From: Cytophaga aurantiaca DSM 3654
Lineage (GTDB): Bacteria; Bacteroidota; Bacteroidia; Cytophagales; Cytophagaceae
NCBI RefSeq assembly: GCF_000379725.1
Contig: NZ_KB903654.1
Location: 1-64,000, forward strand
Reading direction: 5' to 3'
DNA: 64,000 nucleotides
Numbering within the stretch: position 1 is the first letter of the stretch; the number at the start of each line of letters is the position of its first letter. The position numbers and the translations under genes are program-made. Positions 42,450 through 51,787 of this stretch are shown here, in pieces. Below the pieces are notes generated by a model, which was not told the DNA's origin, did not search any database, and saw nothing but the letters and a program-made list of their open reading frames with translations.

Positions 42450-43448
42450 ATGCAACTCCATTCACAACTAATAGGAACGGGACATTATGTACCCGAACAG
42501 ATTGTAACCAACAACGATCTTACAGCTTTCATGGAAACCTCCGATGCATGGATCCAGGAGCGTACAGGAATTAAAGAGCGTCGCTACTTTAAAGAAGGTG
42601 TTGACACCGTTTCAAACATGGGTGCAAAAGCGGCACAGATGGCTTTGGCAAATGCAAAGGTTGAAGCGAAAGAAATTGACCTGATCGTATTTGCTACCTT
42701 GAGTCCGGATTATGCATTCCCGGGTGCAGGTGTGTTATTGCAACGCGAATTGGGAGTACCAAACATTCCAGCCTTGGATATCCGTCAGCAGTGCGCGGGT
42801 TTTATCTACGCGCTCTCTGTTGCCGACCAATTCATCAAAACAGGAATGTATAAAACAGTATTGGTTGTAGGAAGTGAAATTCAATCCAACATTCTGGAGT
42901 TGTCTGATCGTGGTCGCAATGTGGCCGTTATTTTTGGGGATGGTGCGGGCGCGGTTGTACTAAGAGCAACCACCGAAAACAAAGGCATCCTTTCTACGCA
43001 TTTACATGCCGATGGTACCTATGCAGAAGAACTGATGCTGGAACACCCGGGCAGCAGAAGCAAAACACGTGTAACCCCTGAAATGATCGAGAATGGAGCG
43101 CTGCTTCCGGTAATGAATGGACAAGCAGTTTTCAAACAGGCCGTGCAGAAATTCCCAGCAGTAATTATGGAAGCATTGGAAGCAAATAATTTACAGACGA
43201 CAGATATCAGTTTATTGATTCCGCATCAGGCAAACTTACGTATTGCAGAATATGTGCAAAAGCAATTGAAGTTGGAAGATCATCAGGTCTTCAATAATAT
43301 TCAGAAGTACGGCAATACAACGGCAGCTTCTATACCGATTGCCTTAAGTGAAGCAGTGCAGGAAGGCAGATTAAAATCCGGTGATATCCTTTGCATGGCT
43401 GCCTTTGGAAGTGGCTTTGTTTGGGCGAGTGCGTTGGTGAGGTATTAA
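42450..43448 (+). CDS. fabH: 3-oxoacyl-ACP synthase III
   Basis: FabH starts fatty-acid chains by condensing acetyl-CoA (or a branched primer) with malonyl-ACP. From the ATG at 42,450 the protein is 332 residues, the normal length; an in-frame extension to 42,339 lies inside the repeat element and is rejected. The catalytic triad is visible: Cys115 in RQQCAGFIYAL, His in IPHQANLRI and Asn in YGNTTAASIP. The start SQLIGTGHYVPEQIVTN and WIQERTGIKERR are standard. Confidence 0.95.
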   Translation: MQLHSQLIGTGHYVPEQIVTNNDLTAFMETSDAWIQERTGIKERRYFKEGVDTVSNMGAKAAQMALANAKVEAKEIDLIVFATLSPDYAFPGAGVLLQRELGVPNIPALDIRQQCAGFIYALSVADQFIKTGMYKTVLVVGSEIQSNILELSDRGRNVAVIFGDGAGAVVLRATTENKGILSTHLHADGTYAEELMLEHPGSRSKTRVTPEMIENGALLPVMNGQAVFKQAVQKFPAVIMEALEANNLQTTDISLLIPHQANLRIAEYVQKQLKLEDHQVFNNIQKYGNTTAASIPIALSEAVQEGRLKSGDILCMAAFGSGFVWASALVRY

Positions 43449-43465
43449 TAAATCAATAATAAATT

Positions 43466-44017
43466 ATGTACTATAAAATATTAATCTATTCATTAAGTTG
43501 TATTTTAATTTCAGCATGTAACAACGACGGAAAACGTATTGAATATTACGACAATGGAAATATTCGCCATATAAGATTTTTTAAAAATGGCAAATTAGAC
43601 AGTCTATTTCAGAATTTCGATTCTACTGGAAAACTCACTTTGGAATTGCATTACAAAAATGGTTTATTAAACGGTTATGATAGAACGTATAAAAATGGAA
43701 GATTAAAATCTGAAAGCTATTTTGTAAATGATAATGAACACGGCATGGTACGTTCATGGTATGAAAATGGTCAACTCCAATGCAATGATTATAGAATCGA
43801 TGGATATGGGCAAGGAATAGAAATACATTACTATAAGAATGGTAATATATTTAGTGAAGGCCAAAACAAAAACGATGCAAGAACTGGTCTTTGGAAATTT
43901 TATTATGAAAATGGTATTTTAGAAAAAGAAGGAATATATCAGGATGGACATGAATCAGGGGTTTGGAAATTTTATAATAATGCAGGACAATTAATTAGTG
44001 AAAAAAATATACACTAA
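43466..44017 (+). CDS. Lipoprotein with MORN-like (YwqK-type) repeats
   Basis: A 183-residue exported protein. The signal KILIYSLSCILISAC ends in a lipobox Cys. The rest is built from about six MORN-like repeats of the form YYxNGxLxxE, for example EYYDNGNIRHIRFFKNGKL, HYKNGLLNGYDRTYKNGRL and SWYENGQLQC. This repeat type is found in YwqK antitoxin-like and many Bacteroidota lipoproteins; it makes an extended beta sheet. No partner toxin gene is adjacent. Function unknown. Confidence 0.82.
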   Translation: MYYKILIYSLSCILISACNNDGKRIEYYDNGNIRHIRFFKNGKLDSLFQNFDSTGKLTLELHYKNGLLNGYDRTYKNGRLKSESYFVNDNEHGMVRSWYENGQLQCNDYRIDGYGQGIEIHYYKNGNIFSEGQNKNDARTGLWKFYYENGILEKEGIYQDGHESGVWKFYNNAGQLISEKNIH

Positions 44018-44024
44018 ACAAATA

Positions 44025-44062
44025 TTTGTACTTTAACGAATCCTAAACAACTATCTTTACAA
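44025..44062 (+). promoter_or_regulatory. Candidate menB promoter
   Basis: TTTG at 44,025-44,028 and TATCTTTA at 44,052-44,059, 23 bp apart, resemble the -33 TTTG and -7 TAnnTTTG boxes of Bacteroidota sigma-ABfr promoters. The menB ATG is at 44,084. Confidence 0.4.
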
Positions 44063-44083
44063 ACCACATAACAATACTGCATT

Positions 44084-44926
44084 ATGGTAATTGAATGGAA
44101 AACAGTAAAAGAATTCGAAGACATCACCTATAAAAAATCAAACGGCGTAGCACGTATTGCTTTTAATCGTCCGGATGTGCGCAATGCTTTCAGACCTAAG
44201 ACAACGTCTGAGTTATATGATGCGCTCTACGATGCCTATGAAGACGCTTCTATCGGAGTAGTATTGTTATCAGCTGAAGGGCCATCGTCGAAAGACGGAA
44301 TCTATTCTTTCTGCAGTGGTGGTGATCAAAAAGCCCGTGGAGCAAAAGGGTATGTTGGCGAAGATGGCAGACATCGTTTGAATATATTAGAAGTACAACG
44401 TTTAATCCGTTTTATGCCGAAGGTTGTGATTGCAGTTGTACCAGGTTGGGCAGTTGGCGGTGGCCATAGCTTGCACGTTGTATGTGATCTGACACTTGCC
44501 AGCAAAGAACATGCAATCTTCAAACAAACCGATGCAGATGTTACCAGCTTTGATGGCGGTTATGGTTCAGCCTATTTGGCTAAGATGGTTGGACAGAAAA
44601 AAGCGCGTGAGATCTTTTTCTTAGGAAGAAATTATTCCGCACAGGAAGCATTTGATATGGGTATGGTGAACGCTGTGATCCCGCACGACGAACTTGAAAG
44701 TACTGCATACGAATGGGCACAGGAAATATTAGCGAAGTCTCCTACTTCTATCAAGATGTTAAAGTTTGCGATGAACCTAACAGATGATGGCATGGTGGGG
44801 CAACAGATCTTTGCAGGTGAAGCTACACGCTTGGCTTATGGTACAGACGAAGCTAAAGAAGGCCGTAATGCATTTCTTGAAAAAAGAAAGCCCGACTTTG
44901 GTGACGTTGGTTGGGGACCTTGTTGA
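44084..44926 (+). CDS. menB: 1,4-dihydroxy-2-naphthoyl-CoA synthase
   Basis: MenB closes the second ring of the menaquinone nucleus from o-succinylbenzoyl-CoA, the product of MenE. The 280-residue crotonase-fold protein shows ARIAFNRPDVRNAFRPKT, FCSGGDQKARG, the oxyanion-hole segment VVPGWAVGGGHSLHVVCDL and DVTSFDGGYGSAYLAKMVG, which separates MenB from other crotonases. It ends EKRKPDFGDVGWGPC. It is a single gene with its own terminator. Confidence 0.95.
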   Translation: MVIEWKTVKEFEDITYKKSNGVARIAFNRPDVRNAFRPKTTSELYDALYDAYEDASIGVVLLSAEGPSSKDGIYSFCSGGDQKARGAKGYVGEDGRHRLNILEVQRLIRFMPKVVIAVVPGWAVGGGHSLHVVCDLTLASKEHAIFKQTDADVTSFDGGYGSAYLAKMVGQKKAREIFFLGRNYSAQEAFDMGMVNAVIPHDELESTAYEWAQEILAKSPTSIKMLKFAMNLTDDGMVGQQIFAGEATRLAYGTDEAKEGRNAFLEKRKPDFGDVGWGPC

Positions 44927-44936
44927 TCTAAAAAAA

Positions 44937-44979
44937 TGAATGTTCTATTTCTTCCTTATTCAGAAAAATAGAACATTCA
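44937..44979. terminator. Terminator after menB
   Basis: TGAATGTTCTATTT at 44,937-44,950 and AAATAGAACATTCA at 44,966-44,979 are perfect 14-bp arms starting 11 bp after the menB stop codon. Confidence 0.8.
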
Positions 44980-45011
44980 ATAATTTATAATTCATTCTTT
45001 AAATCATTTAT

Positions 45012-45719
45012 ATGAAACACCTTTTTTTGATCAGTATATTCGCATTCATATCTATCAACCTTTTTGCACAAGACAGTGCTCCTTTAGCAATTTATACAAA
45101 AAGCTCTCATACGCTATATAGAAATTGCTCTAATTCAGTTTCAGTTAAATTGCAATTACCTTGTGATCAACTCAAAATATCCAATGATAAAATTTCATTC
45201 GTAGCCGGTAATTCTAAAGTTATAATTGACAGCATAGAACGCAATCAATTTTACTTATCGATCATTCCAAATGTAACAGCAACATCATTAACATTACAAG
45301 CCTTTTCAGATGCCAATCTTGTAGCAGAAACAACATTCATCATAAGAGACCTTCCTCCTCCAAGTATTCATATATATACAGGCGGTAAAGAAATTGATAT
45401 CAAAAACAGTTTATTTGGCATTCCTAAAAATATTTCTATAAAAGCATTGCCCAATGAATCTATAACAGAAATATTTGGTGTTGATGCACAGTATGCCGTT
45501 ACAGATTTTGAAATTACATTTTCAAAAAAAGGAACAACTTTATATAAGAAAGTAATCAAAGCAAACAACATTGATCTAACAACAATCAATTCTATCAATT
45601 CTGCTGACCGGATAATTATTCTAATAAATGAAATAAAAATCCTTACGCCCGAAGGCAAACTAGAAACAATTCGTTTGGGAAATTCTATACTGGTTATACC
45701 AATCGACAATTCTTATTAG
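45012..45719 (+). CDS. Secreted protein resembling the GldM C-terminal domain
   Basis: A 235-residue protein with the signal LFLISIFAFISINLFAQ. The mature part resembles the periplasmic C-terminal domains of GldM of the type 9 secretion/gliding motor: LYRNCSNSVSVKLQLPC recalls the LYxGxxNPxSV stretch, FIIRDLPPPSIHIYTGGK, QYAVTDFEITFSKKG and the closing DRIIILINEIKILTPEG. It lacks the membrane helix and first half of GldM, so it is a stand-alone relative. A link to gliding or secretion is inferred; no gld genes are adjacent. Confidence 0.6.
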   Translation: MKHLFLISIFAFISINLFAQDSAPLAIYTKSSHTLYRNCSNSVSVKLQLPCDQLKISNDKISFVAGNSKVIIDSIERNQFYLSIIPNVTATSLTLQAFSDANLVAETTFIIRDLPPPSIHIYTGGKEIDIKNSLFGIPKNISIKALPNESITEIFGVDAQYAVTDFEITFSKKGTTLYKKVIKANNIDLTTINSINSADRIIILINEIKILTPEGKLETIRLGNSILVIPIDNSY

Positions 45720-45909
45720 TCTATTTTTAGCATTCAATTTAAGACATGGAATATCAATATAGTAGTATTAATTTTTTTTAATGATACATACTTTATAAGC
45801 TACAACATACATGTTTAAACATTGATTATATGGACGCTGTATAATAGTCATATAGCATCATACAGCATTTTTATAGCTGTAATAGATTTAATTTTAATTA
45901 TCTTTGAAC

Positions 45910-46356
45910 ATGTGTTTATCAAAAAATATTTATCTGGCTGATGACGATGAAGACGATCGTCTTTTTTTTCAGGATGCATTATCTGCAGTCTGCAACGACG
46001 TAAATTTGACTATTGCTAAAAATGGTATTGAATTGATGGATATCTTATACCTTCCACCGTCTCCGCTACCGGATGTTATTTTTTTAGATTTGAATATGCC
46101 AACAAAAAACGGTTTTGAGTGTCTGGAAGAAATAAAGAAAAATGAAACATTGAAACACTTGCCGGTTATTATATTTTCAACAACCGTACAGGAAGAAGCC
46201 GTTAATAAAGTGTACAAAGAAGGGGCTAATTTTTATATCCGCAAACCCGACAATTTTAATCAATTGAAGAAAATTTTAAAAAAAGTGCTTACGATTGATT
46301 GGCTGAAAGAAGTGAAGCAAATTTCAAAAGAACAATTTATTGTTTCTATAGCTTAA
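45910..46356 (+). CDS. Single-domain response regulator (Rcp1-like)
   Basis: A 148-residue receiver with no output domain. The acidic pocket is ADDDEDD (10-16), the phospho-acceptor is Asp60 in VIFLDLNMPTKNGF, followed by IIFSTT and FYIRKPDN with the conserved Lys. The ATG at 45,910 is preferred over a TTG six bases upstream. TATCTTTG at 45,899-45,906 looks like a -7 promoter box, which would place transcription start almost on the start codon. The kinase gene follows 37 bp later, so the two form a pair. Confidence 0.88.
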   Translation: MCLSKNIYLADDDEDDRLFFQDALSAVCNDVNLTIAKNGIELMDILYLPPSPLPDVIFLDLNMPTKNGFECLEEIKKNETLKHLPVIIFSTTVQEEAVNKVYKEGANFYIRKPDNFNQLKKILKKVLTIDWLKEVKQISKEQFIVSIA

Positions 46357-46393
46357 TATATATAGCTTTATATAAAGCTATACTCTTTCATCC

Positions 46394-49192
46394 ATGCATT
46401 CTTTAGAACTTGACTTTGAACAGGCCAAAACACGCCATTTGTTATTTAAAACAAGGTTAAAGTCTATATTATATGGAGCAGAGATTGACGAACAGCCTGT
46501 TGTTTCACATATTGATTGCTCCTTAGGCAAATGGATCTATGAGCATGCCCTGCAATCATACGGACATATTCCCGAAACCCATCAGCTGGAACATGTTCAT
46601 ACCACTATCCACGCTCTTGCAAAGGAATTAATAAGCTTATATAAAAACGGGAAGATTGAAGAAGCACGTTGTGGCCTCATTAAAATTGAACGCATTGCTG
46701 ATACGATTCTATCGTTACTTACAACAATTGAAAGGAAATTAAAGCAGAGCAATTATCCAGCTTCTTCTGTAGATGCATCGAACGAACTATTAAAGAACAA
46801 TTACAAAGAACTTTTAGAACTTCATTCCACCTTACGCGAACTGGATGTACGCATCAGCAAGCAAGCTGAAGCATTCTCAGCAACACAACACCATGTCGAA
46901 AACAAACTGCGCAGTCACTTCAGTCATGCTCCCGTAGCAATCTGTATTTTGCGTGGATCTGATTTTGTTATAGAACTTGCCAATGATCTGTATTTAGAAT
47001 TGGTAGATAAACAATCGGATTTTATTGACAAAAAATTATTTGACGCATTACCTGAACTGGAAGGCCAAGGTATACGTGAAATGTTGAACGGTGTACTGAA
47101 TAGCGGGACTCCTTTTATAGGAAATGAAGTAGAAGTAATTCTGAATAGAAATGGTTTTCCGGCAACAGCCTATTTTAATTTTATTTATAAATCACTGGAA
47201 GATGCAGATAGCGTTCCGGGAATAATGGTTGTATGTTCAGAAGTAACAGCTCAGGTGCTCGCTAAAAAGTCTCTCGTTGAAAATGAACAACGATTAAATA
47301 TTGCAGTGGAAGCAAGTTCCTTAGGTACTTATGAAGTGGATCTAAAAACAGGAGAATTTATTAACTCAGACAGACATCTCGAAATATTTGGATTTGCTCC
47401 GCAAGATAAACCGAACCATCAGGATCTGATAAACTTTGTACATCCCGATGATTTGTGTATTCGTACAAAAGCTTTCAACATAGCATACCAGACATCTAAA
47501 CTTTTTTATGAACTGCGTATCATCATGCAAGATGGCTCTATCAAATGGATACGTGCCAGTGGCAAATTGTTTTTTGACGATAAAAATGTACCTGAAAAAA
47601 TGTTCGGTACAACAATAGATATCACAGAAGAAAAACTGGCTGAAGAAAAAATACGCAAAGCTAACGAAGTACTTGAAATTGCATTGCAATCTGCACAGCT
47701 CGGTACCTATGAGCTGAATATCAAAAGTGGAAAAGCAAATTTCAGTAAACTGTGTAAAGAGATCTTCGGATTTGATTCGAATCAGGATGTAACAATTGAT
47801 CACATCCGTGCAGCAACATATCCCGACGATAAGGAAATTACGCGTTTACATATGCTGGATGCGCTGACCAGCAAACGTAATTACGATGCAGAATACAGAA
47901 TCATAACAGCAGATAGCTCCGTGCGATGGGTCTCAACATCCGGCAAAGGCGTTTACGACGAAGAAGGCAATTTAAAAAAACTGATTGGGGTAATGGAAAA
48001 CATTACCGATAGGAAAAATGCCGAAGAAGAATTAAATCTCAGCGTTCAGAAATTCAGATTGCTGGCAGACTCCATGCCACAATTTGTATGGACAGGCGAC
48101 ACGGCAGGAAATTTGAATTATTTCAATCAATCTGTTTTTGATTATGCTGGACTCACTCCCACTCAGATTTATTTAGAAGGCTGGCTTCAGATTGTCCATC
48201 CGGATGATAGAGAAGAGAACATTAAAAAATGGATGCACGCCATTGAGACCGGAGAAGATTTTTTATGCGAACATCGATTCAAAAAACACTCTGGAGAATA
48301 CCGCTGGCAACTGAGCCGTGCCATTGCACAACGCAATAAAGCTGGTGAGATCCAAATGTGGGTTGGTACCAGTACAGACATTCAGGATCAGAAAACCTTT
48401 GCTCAGGATCTTGAAGCACGAATCAAAGAGCGTACAAAAGAATTAAAGAATGCCAATTTAGAATTGGAAAGTATGAACCAGGAACTCCGCTCCTTCGCTT
48501 ATATTTCCAGTCATGATCTGCAAGAACCCCTGCGCAAGATCCAAACATTTGTCAGCAGAATTCAGGACTCTGATGAAACAATGCTTTCACCTGAAGGTAA
48601 AACGTATTTTGAACGCATTCAGCAATCCGCACATAAAATGAAAACGTTAATCAACGATCTGCTTACCTATTCACGAACAAGCGCTGCAGATCGGATTTTT
48701 GAACGCACCAATCTCAATCTTCTGCTGCAGGAAATAAAAAATGAATTTACGGATAGTTTAAAAGAAAAAAACGGAACATTGGAAATTCATGCCCTTGCGG
48801 AAATGAATGCGATTCCTTTCCAACTGAGACAACTCTTCATCAATTTGATCTCAAACGCACTGAAATTTACCAAAGAAAATACCCCTCCGCTTATTGAAAT
48901 ATCATCTTCTTCAATACTTGGCAAAAATACAGGCAACGAACATGCCCATGAAAACGAGTGGTATCAACAGCTGACTGTGCGGGACAATGGAATTGGTTTT
49001 GATTCAGCATATAAAGAAAAAATCTTCGAAGTTTTTCAACGCCTGCACGCAAAAACAGAATATGAAGGAACAGGCATTGGCTTGTCTATCTGTAATAAGA
49101 TCGCACAAAACCACAATGGTTTTATTACTACAGAATCAGAAAAAGGTAAAGGAGCAACCTTTCATATTTATCTGCCAATGAACCTGCAATAA
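46394..49192 (+). CDS. CZB-PAS multidomain sensor histidine kinase
   Basis: A 932-residue kinase without membrane segments. Residues 1-120 form a CZB zinc-binding domain (TRHLLFKTRL, IDCSLGKWIYEH, HVHTTIHALAKE supply the His-Cys-His-His set). Four PAS/PAC units follow at about 165-290, 300-420, 430-550 and 555-680 (for example AAEASSLGTYEV-like and SMPQFVWTGDTAGNLNYF), then a coiled coil and the phosphorylation site YISSHDLQEPLRKIQTF near residue 700. The ATPase domain has NLISNALKFT and GTGIGLSICNKIAQNH. It should phosphorylate the receiver encoded just upstream. Confidence 0.9.
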   Translation: MHSLELDFEQAKTRHLLFKTRLKSILYGAEIDEQPVVSHIDCSLGKWIYEHALQSYGHIPETHQLEHVHTTIHALAKELISLYKNGKIEEARCGLIKIERIADTILSLLTTIERKLKQSNYPASSVDASNELLKNNYKELLELHSTLRELDVRISKQAEAFSATQHHVENKLRSHFSHAPVAICILRGSDFVIELANDLYLELVDKQSDFIDKKLFDALPELEGQGIREMLNGVLNSGTPFIGNEVEVILNRNGFPATAYFNFIYKSLEDADSVPGIMVVCSEVTAQVLAKKSLVENEQRLNIAVEASSLGTYEVDLKTGEFINSDRHLEIFGFAPQDKPNHQDLINFVHPDDLCIRTKAFNIAYQTSKLFYELRIIMQDGSIKWIRASGKLFFDDKNVPEKMFGTTIDITEEKLAEEKIRKANEVLEIALQSAQLGTYELNIKSGKANFSKLCKEIFGFDSNQDVTIDHIRAATYPDDKEITRLHMLDALTSKRNYDAEYRIITADSSVRWVSTSGKGVYDEEGNLKKLIGVMENITDRKNAEEELNLSVQKFRLLADSMPQFVWTGDTAGNLNYFNQSVFDYAGLTPTQIYLEGWLQIVHPDDREENIKKWMHAIETGEDFLCEHRFKKHSGEYRWQLSRAIAQRNKAGEIQMWVGTSTDIQDQKTFAQDLEARIKERTKELKNANLELESMNQELRSFAYISSHDLQEPLRKIQTFVSRIQDSDETMLSPEGKTYFERIQQSAHKMKTLINDLLTYSRTSAADRIFERTNLNLLLQEIKNEFTDSLKEKNGTLEIHALAEMNAIPFQLRQLFINLISNALKFTKENTPPLIEISSSSILGKNTGNEHAHENEWYQQLTVRDNGIGFDSAYKEKIFEVFQRLHAKTEYEGTGIGLSICNKIAQNHNGFITTESEKGKGATFHIYLPMNLQ

Positions 49193-49260
49193 GAAAAACA
49201 ACAGGTGCTTATTTAACCCATTTTTTTGCAAACTAAAAGGAATACATTCATTGAAAATGT

Positions 49261-49307
49261 CTGAATCAGGATTAAAGAAATAAATATACTCTTTAATCCT
49301 GATTCAG
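49261..49307. terminator. Perfect 17-bp-arm bidirectional terminator
   Basis: CTGAATCAGGATTAAAG at 49,261-49,277 and its exact complement at 49,291-49,307, between the convergent kinase gene and the 49,316 gene. Confidence 0.85.
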
Positions 49308-49315
49308 AGGAATTG

Positions 49316-50050
49316 TTATATTCTCTTCATCACACCGTATAACAGCGTATTTCCCTTTCCTTTATAAGAAACTTTCATACCTGTTTCAGTTTGAATAATG
49401 TACAATCTGATATTTAAATCATCGCCTTTACTAAAATCAATATAATACGCCCCGTTGGTACTAAAGGAATTTATTTTATAAAAACATTTTATTGTTTTTC
49501 CACTTGTAAATTGTACTTCAGCAAAATCCGTATCGATCAAATTTATTTGCACCAATTTATCTGTATTAGTTAGCTTATCAACTACCAGACCATTACGTGC
49601 AGTGTCGCCAATCACTTTATAACCGGAAAGATTAAGTCCCCAAACACCCATTAAATCTTTTGCATTAGAAGGCTGCACTTCGTTCCCTCCAAACTCTTCA
49701 ACAAAATATTTTAGTTTAGCAATTTCATCTTTTTGTGCAAGATTCTGAGTATTGACGCGGCTAAGAGAATCATGAAGCAGCTTGGTACCAAGCACTGTTG
49801 AATCTCTTCGCGTTAAGATAGAATCCAGAATCTTAGGAAAATCGGCAGGCTTAAAATTATAGCGTACAACTTTTTTACGGATTTCTTTATACACGATTGT
49901 GTATTGCGAAACAGAGTCTAGATTTTTCTTCAGTAAAACATTTGCCTTCTTCAAAGAATCTATTTGCAACAATAAATCTGATTTACTTTGGCCGAATACG
50001 CTACTTGAGCAAAAAGTAATAAATAACGCGAGTGTAATAAGTTTTTTCAT
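49316..50050 (-). CDS. Secreted coiled-coil protein of unknown function
   Basis: A 244-residue protein with the signal LITLALFITFCSSSVFGQ. Residues 22-120 form a likely coiled coil (LLLQIDSLKKANVLLKKNL, RVNTQNLAQKDEIAKLKYF). The last 110 residues are a beta-rich domain with GVWGLNLSGYKVIGD and TDFAEVQFTSGKTIKCFY. No family is recognised. Periplasmic or surface location follows from the signal peptide. Confidence 0.65.
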   Translation of the reverse strand: MKKLITLALFITFCSSSVFGQSKSDLLLQIDSLKKANVLLKKNLDSVSQYTIVYKEIRKKVVRYNFKPADFPKILDSILTRRDSTVLGTKLLHDSLSRVNTQNLAQKDEIAKLKYFVEEFGGNEVQPSNAKDLMGVWGLNLSGYKVIGDTARNGLVVDKLTNTDKLVQINLIDTDFAEVQFTSGKTIKCFYKINSFSTNGAYYIDFSKGDDLNIRLYIIQTETGMKVSYKGKGNTLLYGVMKRI

Positions 50051-50269
50051 ATAAAGCCCGTTTGATTTTTTCTAATAAAAATATTCTCCTTTTGTTTCAC
50101 CTAATTTAAAAAACTTTCTAATAAAACAATTTTAAGTTACCCATAAAGATTGTTTCGTGCAACAACAACGCTTCCGTTTCCATAACTTTATTAGCGCCGG
50201 ATTATCGGCCATATGGTTTCGTATTCATCTTGTCAACAAAAAATGGTTTAACTAATAATCAAATGCATA

Positions 50270-51319
50270 TTAAATAATATTCATTGCAGAAATATATATG
50301 GGAGAACTGCTGATTTTTTCCAGTTCTTCTTTCGGAATATTTTTAAAAGCAGCAACAACATGTGCAGGAATATTTTCTTTCAGTTTATCCATAATTCCCC
50401 AATTACCCGCTGCTTTTAATTTATGATATAAAGCAGATTCGGAATCCATCCATAAGAGTCCGGTGTTGACTTTTAAAGAACTACACACGCTTTCCATCAA
50501 TGCAAACAATTCCTTTTCATGACCGTCTTTAATATACACTCCATCAAAAGCTAAGAACCGAAATTCTCGTGGATTAAATAACCTTCTTAACACAGGAATG
50601 TGCGGAAGAATTTTAATAATTACTTTGCCTGCCAAACCAGACAAACTCCGGATCACCCAATGTGCTGTGTGTACACGAACACCTGCGAGTATTTCATTTT
50701 CCTTTTTCAGAACATAATACGAATCATCACAAAATTTCGGAGTAAAATCAGTCAGCAAAAAATCTTTATAGCTTTCTTTCAACAGATCAAGCATTGTTTC
50801 TTTATCTGTTGAATCAATCAAGGATACATTTTTATCTTTCTTAGGATATAATCTACTGAACGTAAGTGTTTCAAAACTCCGGAGTTTTTTAAATCCAATG
50901 TACTTAAGAAGTTTTTGTGAGCGAATATTGGAAGCATCTACATACGCATAAAAAACAGATTGGACCAGAGTATGTTGTTCGAAATAATTTCGGATATGTT
51001 TTAAGATCATGCTTCCGAAGATTCCACCTTGCTTTTGTTTATCAATAGAAAAATATCTACTGTACCAGAAGTCATATTTGTTATTATTCACCGACATAGT
51101 TGTTTTAGAAAAACAACAAGTACCGATTACCTCATCCTGTTTTTGCAAACTAAAAAATAAGGGATCAGGAACCTTCTGTATATTCTCTTCTGTATCCTGA
51201 TGCTGATAGACTGTTTCCTTCGTACCCCAAAGCGTATGCTTAAGCAACGAAATCACAGCCTGATCGGGTTTATGTTGAAGGATTATTTTATAAGGATGTT
51301 TTTCAAAAATGGTATTCAT
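50270..51319 (-). CDS. GNAT-like acetyltransferase
   Basis: A 349-residue cytoplasmic protein. The first 160 residues resemble a GNAT fold, with YDFWYSRYFSIDKQKQGGIFG for the acetyl-CoA loop (the Q/RxxGxG/A motif is imperfect as QKQGGIFG) and SVFYAYVDASNIRSQKLLKYIGFKKL. The second half has NEILAGVRVHTAHWVIR and LLWMDSESALYHKLKAAG, perhaps a second GNAT-like lobe. Substrate unknown. It is the last core-type gene before the accessory region that begins at 51,540. Confidence 0.7.
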   Translation of the reverse strand: MNTIFEKHPYKIILQHKPDQAVISLLKHTLWGTKETVYQHQDTEENIQKVPDPLFFSLQKQDEVIGTCCFSKTTMSVNNNKYDFWYSRYFSIDKQKQGGIFGSMILKHIRNYFEQHTLVQSVFYAYVDASNIRSQKLLKYIGFKKLRSFETLTFSRLYPKKDKNVSLIDSTDKETMLDLLKESYKDFLLTDFTPKFCDDSYYVLKKENEILAGVRVHTAHWVIRSLSGLAGKVIIKILPHIPVLRRLFNPREFRFLAFDGVYIKDGHEKELFALMESVCSSLKVNTGLLWMDSESALYHKLKAAGNWGIMDKLKENIPAHVVAAFKNIPKEELEKISSSPIYISAMNII

Positions 51320-51506
51320 AACATAGCATTGGCTGAATCAAATATGTCGGGATATTATTTAAAAATCAACAACATATGCTGTTATTTATCTTGTATGGAT
51401 AATGCAAGTAATTAACATCATACTGTAGTTGGTTGTTGGCCAGAAAAGGCAAGACAGCGAGTTAATTTGTGGTTAGGGAAGAATCAACTATGCCATACAT
51501 AAATAA

Positions 51507-51536
51507 AAAGAGTCTCAAGAAAACTTGAAACTCTTT
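51507..51536 (-). terminator. Terminator beside the tRNA fragment
   Basis: AAAGAGTCTCAAG at 51,507-51,519 and CTTGAAACTCTTT at 51,524-51,536 pair with one mismatch. It lies directly downstream (minus strand) of the tRNA-like fragment, as expected for a former tRNA gene terminator. Confidence 0.75.
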
Positions 51537-51540
51537 AAAT

Positions 51541-51564
51541 GTCGGGGTGGCAAGATTCGAACCC
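51541..51564 (-). other. tRNA-Pro-like 3' end fragment (candidate attachment site)
   Basis: On the minus strand GGGTTCGAATCTTGCCACCC continues CGAC. This is a T-loop (TTCGAAT), the 3' T-stem, the acceptor strand CACCCCG and a discriminator A, as in tRNA-Pro genes. The anticodon arm, D arm and 5' acceptor strand are missing upstream, where the sequence becomes A+T-rich. A duplicated tRNA 3' end is the usual footprint of tyrosine-recombinase integration. The identity as Pro is by recall of the acceptor sequence. Confidence 0.65.
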
Positions 51565-51787
51565 AAGCTTTAATATCGTTGATAATCATTATTTTAACAA
51601 TACTCACTTTTAACAGGTAACCGAATAGGTCACTATGTTTTTGTGCTGTTATAGAACGTTTTGGTATCACCTAGATGACCTATATAAAGGTACAAAATTG
51701 CGAAGATTAGAACTACAAAAGAGGTCAATTTATCTCAAAAAAAATGTAGCAATTTGCTATAATGTGAAGCTGAAAAATCAGATGTTT

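Larger units (their letters stand above)
51320..51787. other. Non-coding boundary of the accessory region
   Basis: No gene is seen. Near 51,432-51,452 lies GGTTGTTGGCCAGAAAAGGC, a loose relative of the hairpin at 36,384. A terminator at 51,507-51,536 and a tRNA 3' end fragment at 51,541-51,564 follow. The rest is A+T-rich. Confidence 0.5.

Noticed and set aside
51541-51640. Complete tRNA gene
   Set aside because: Only the T-loop and 3' acceptor strand are present; no anticodon arm or matching 5' acceptor strand lies upstream on the minus strand.
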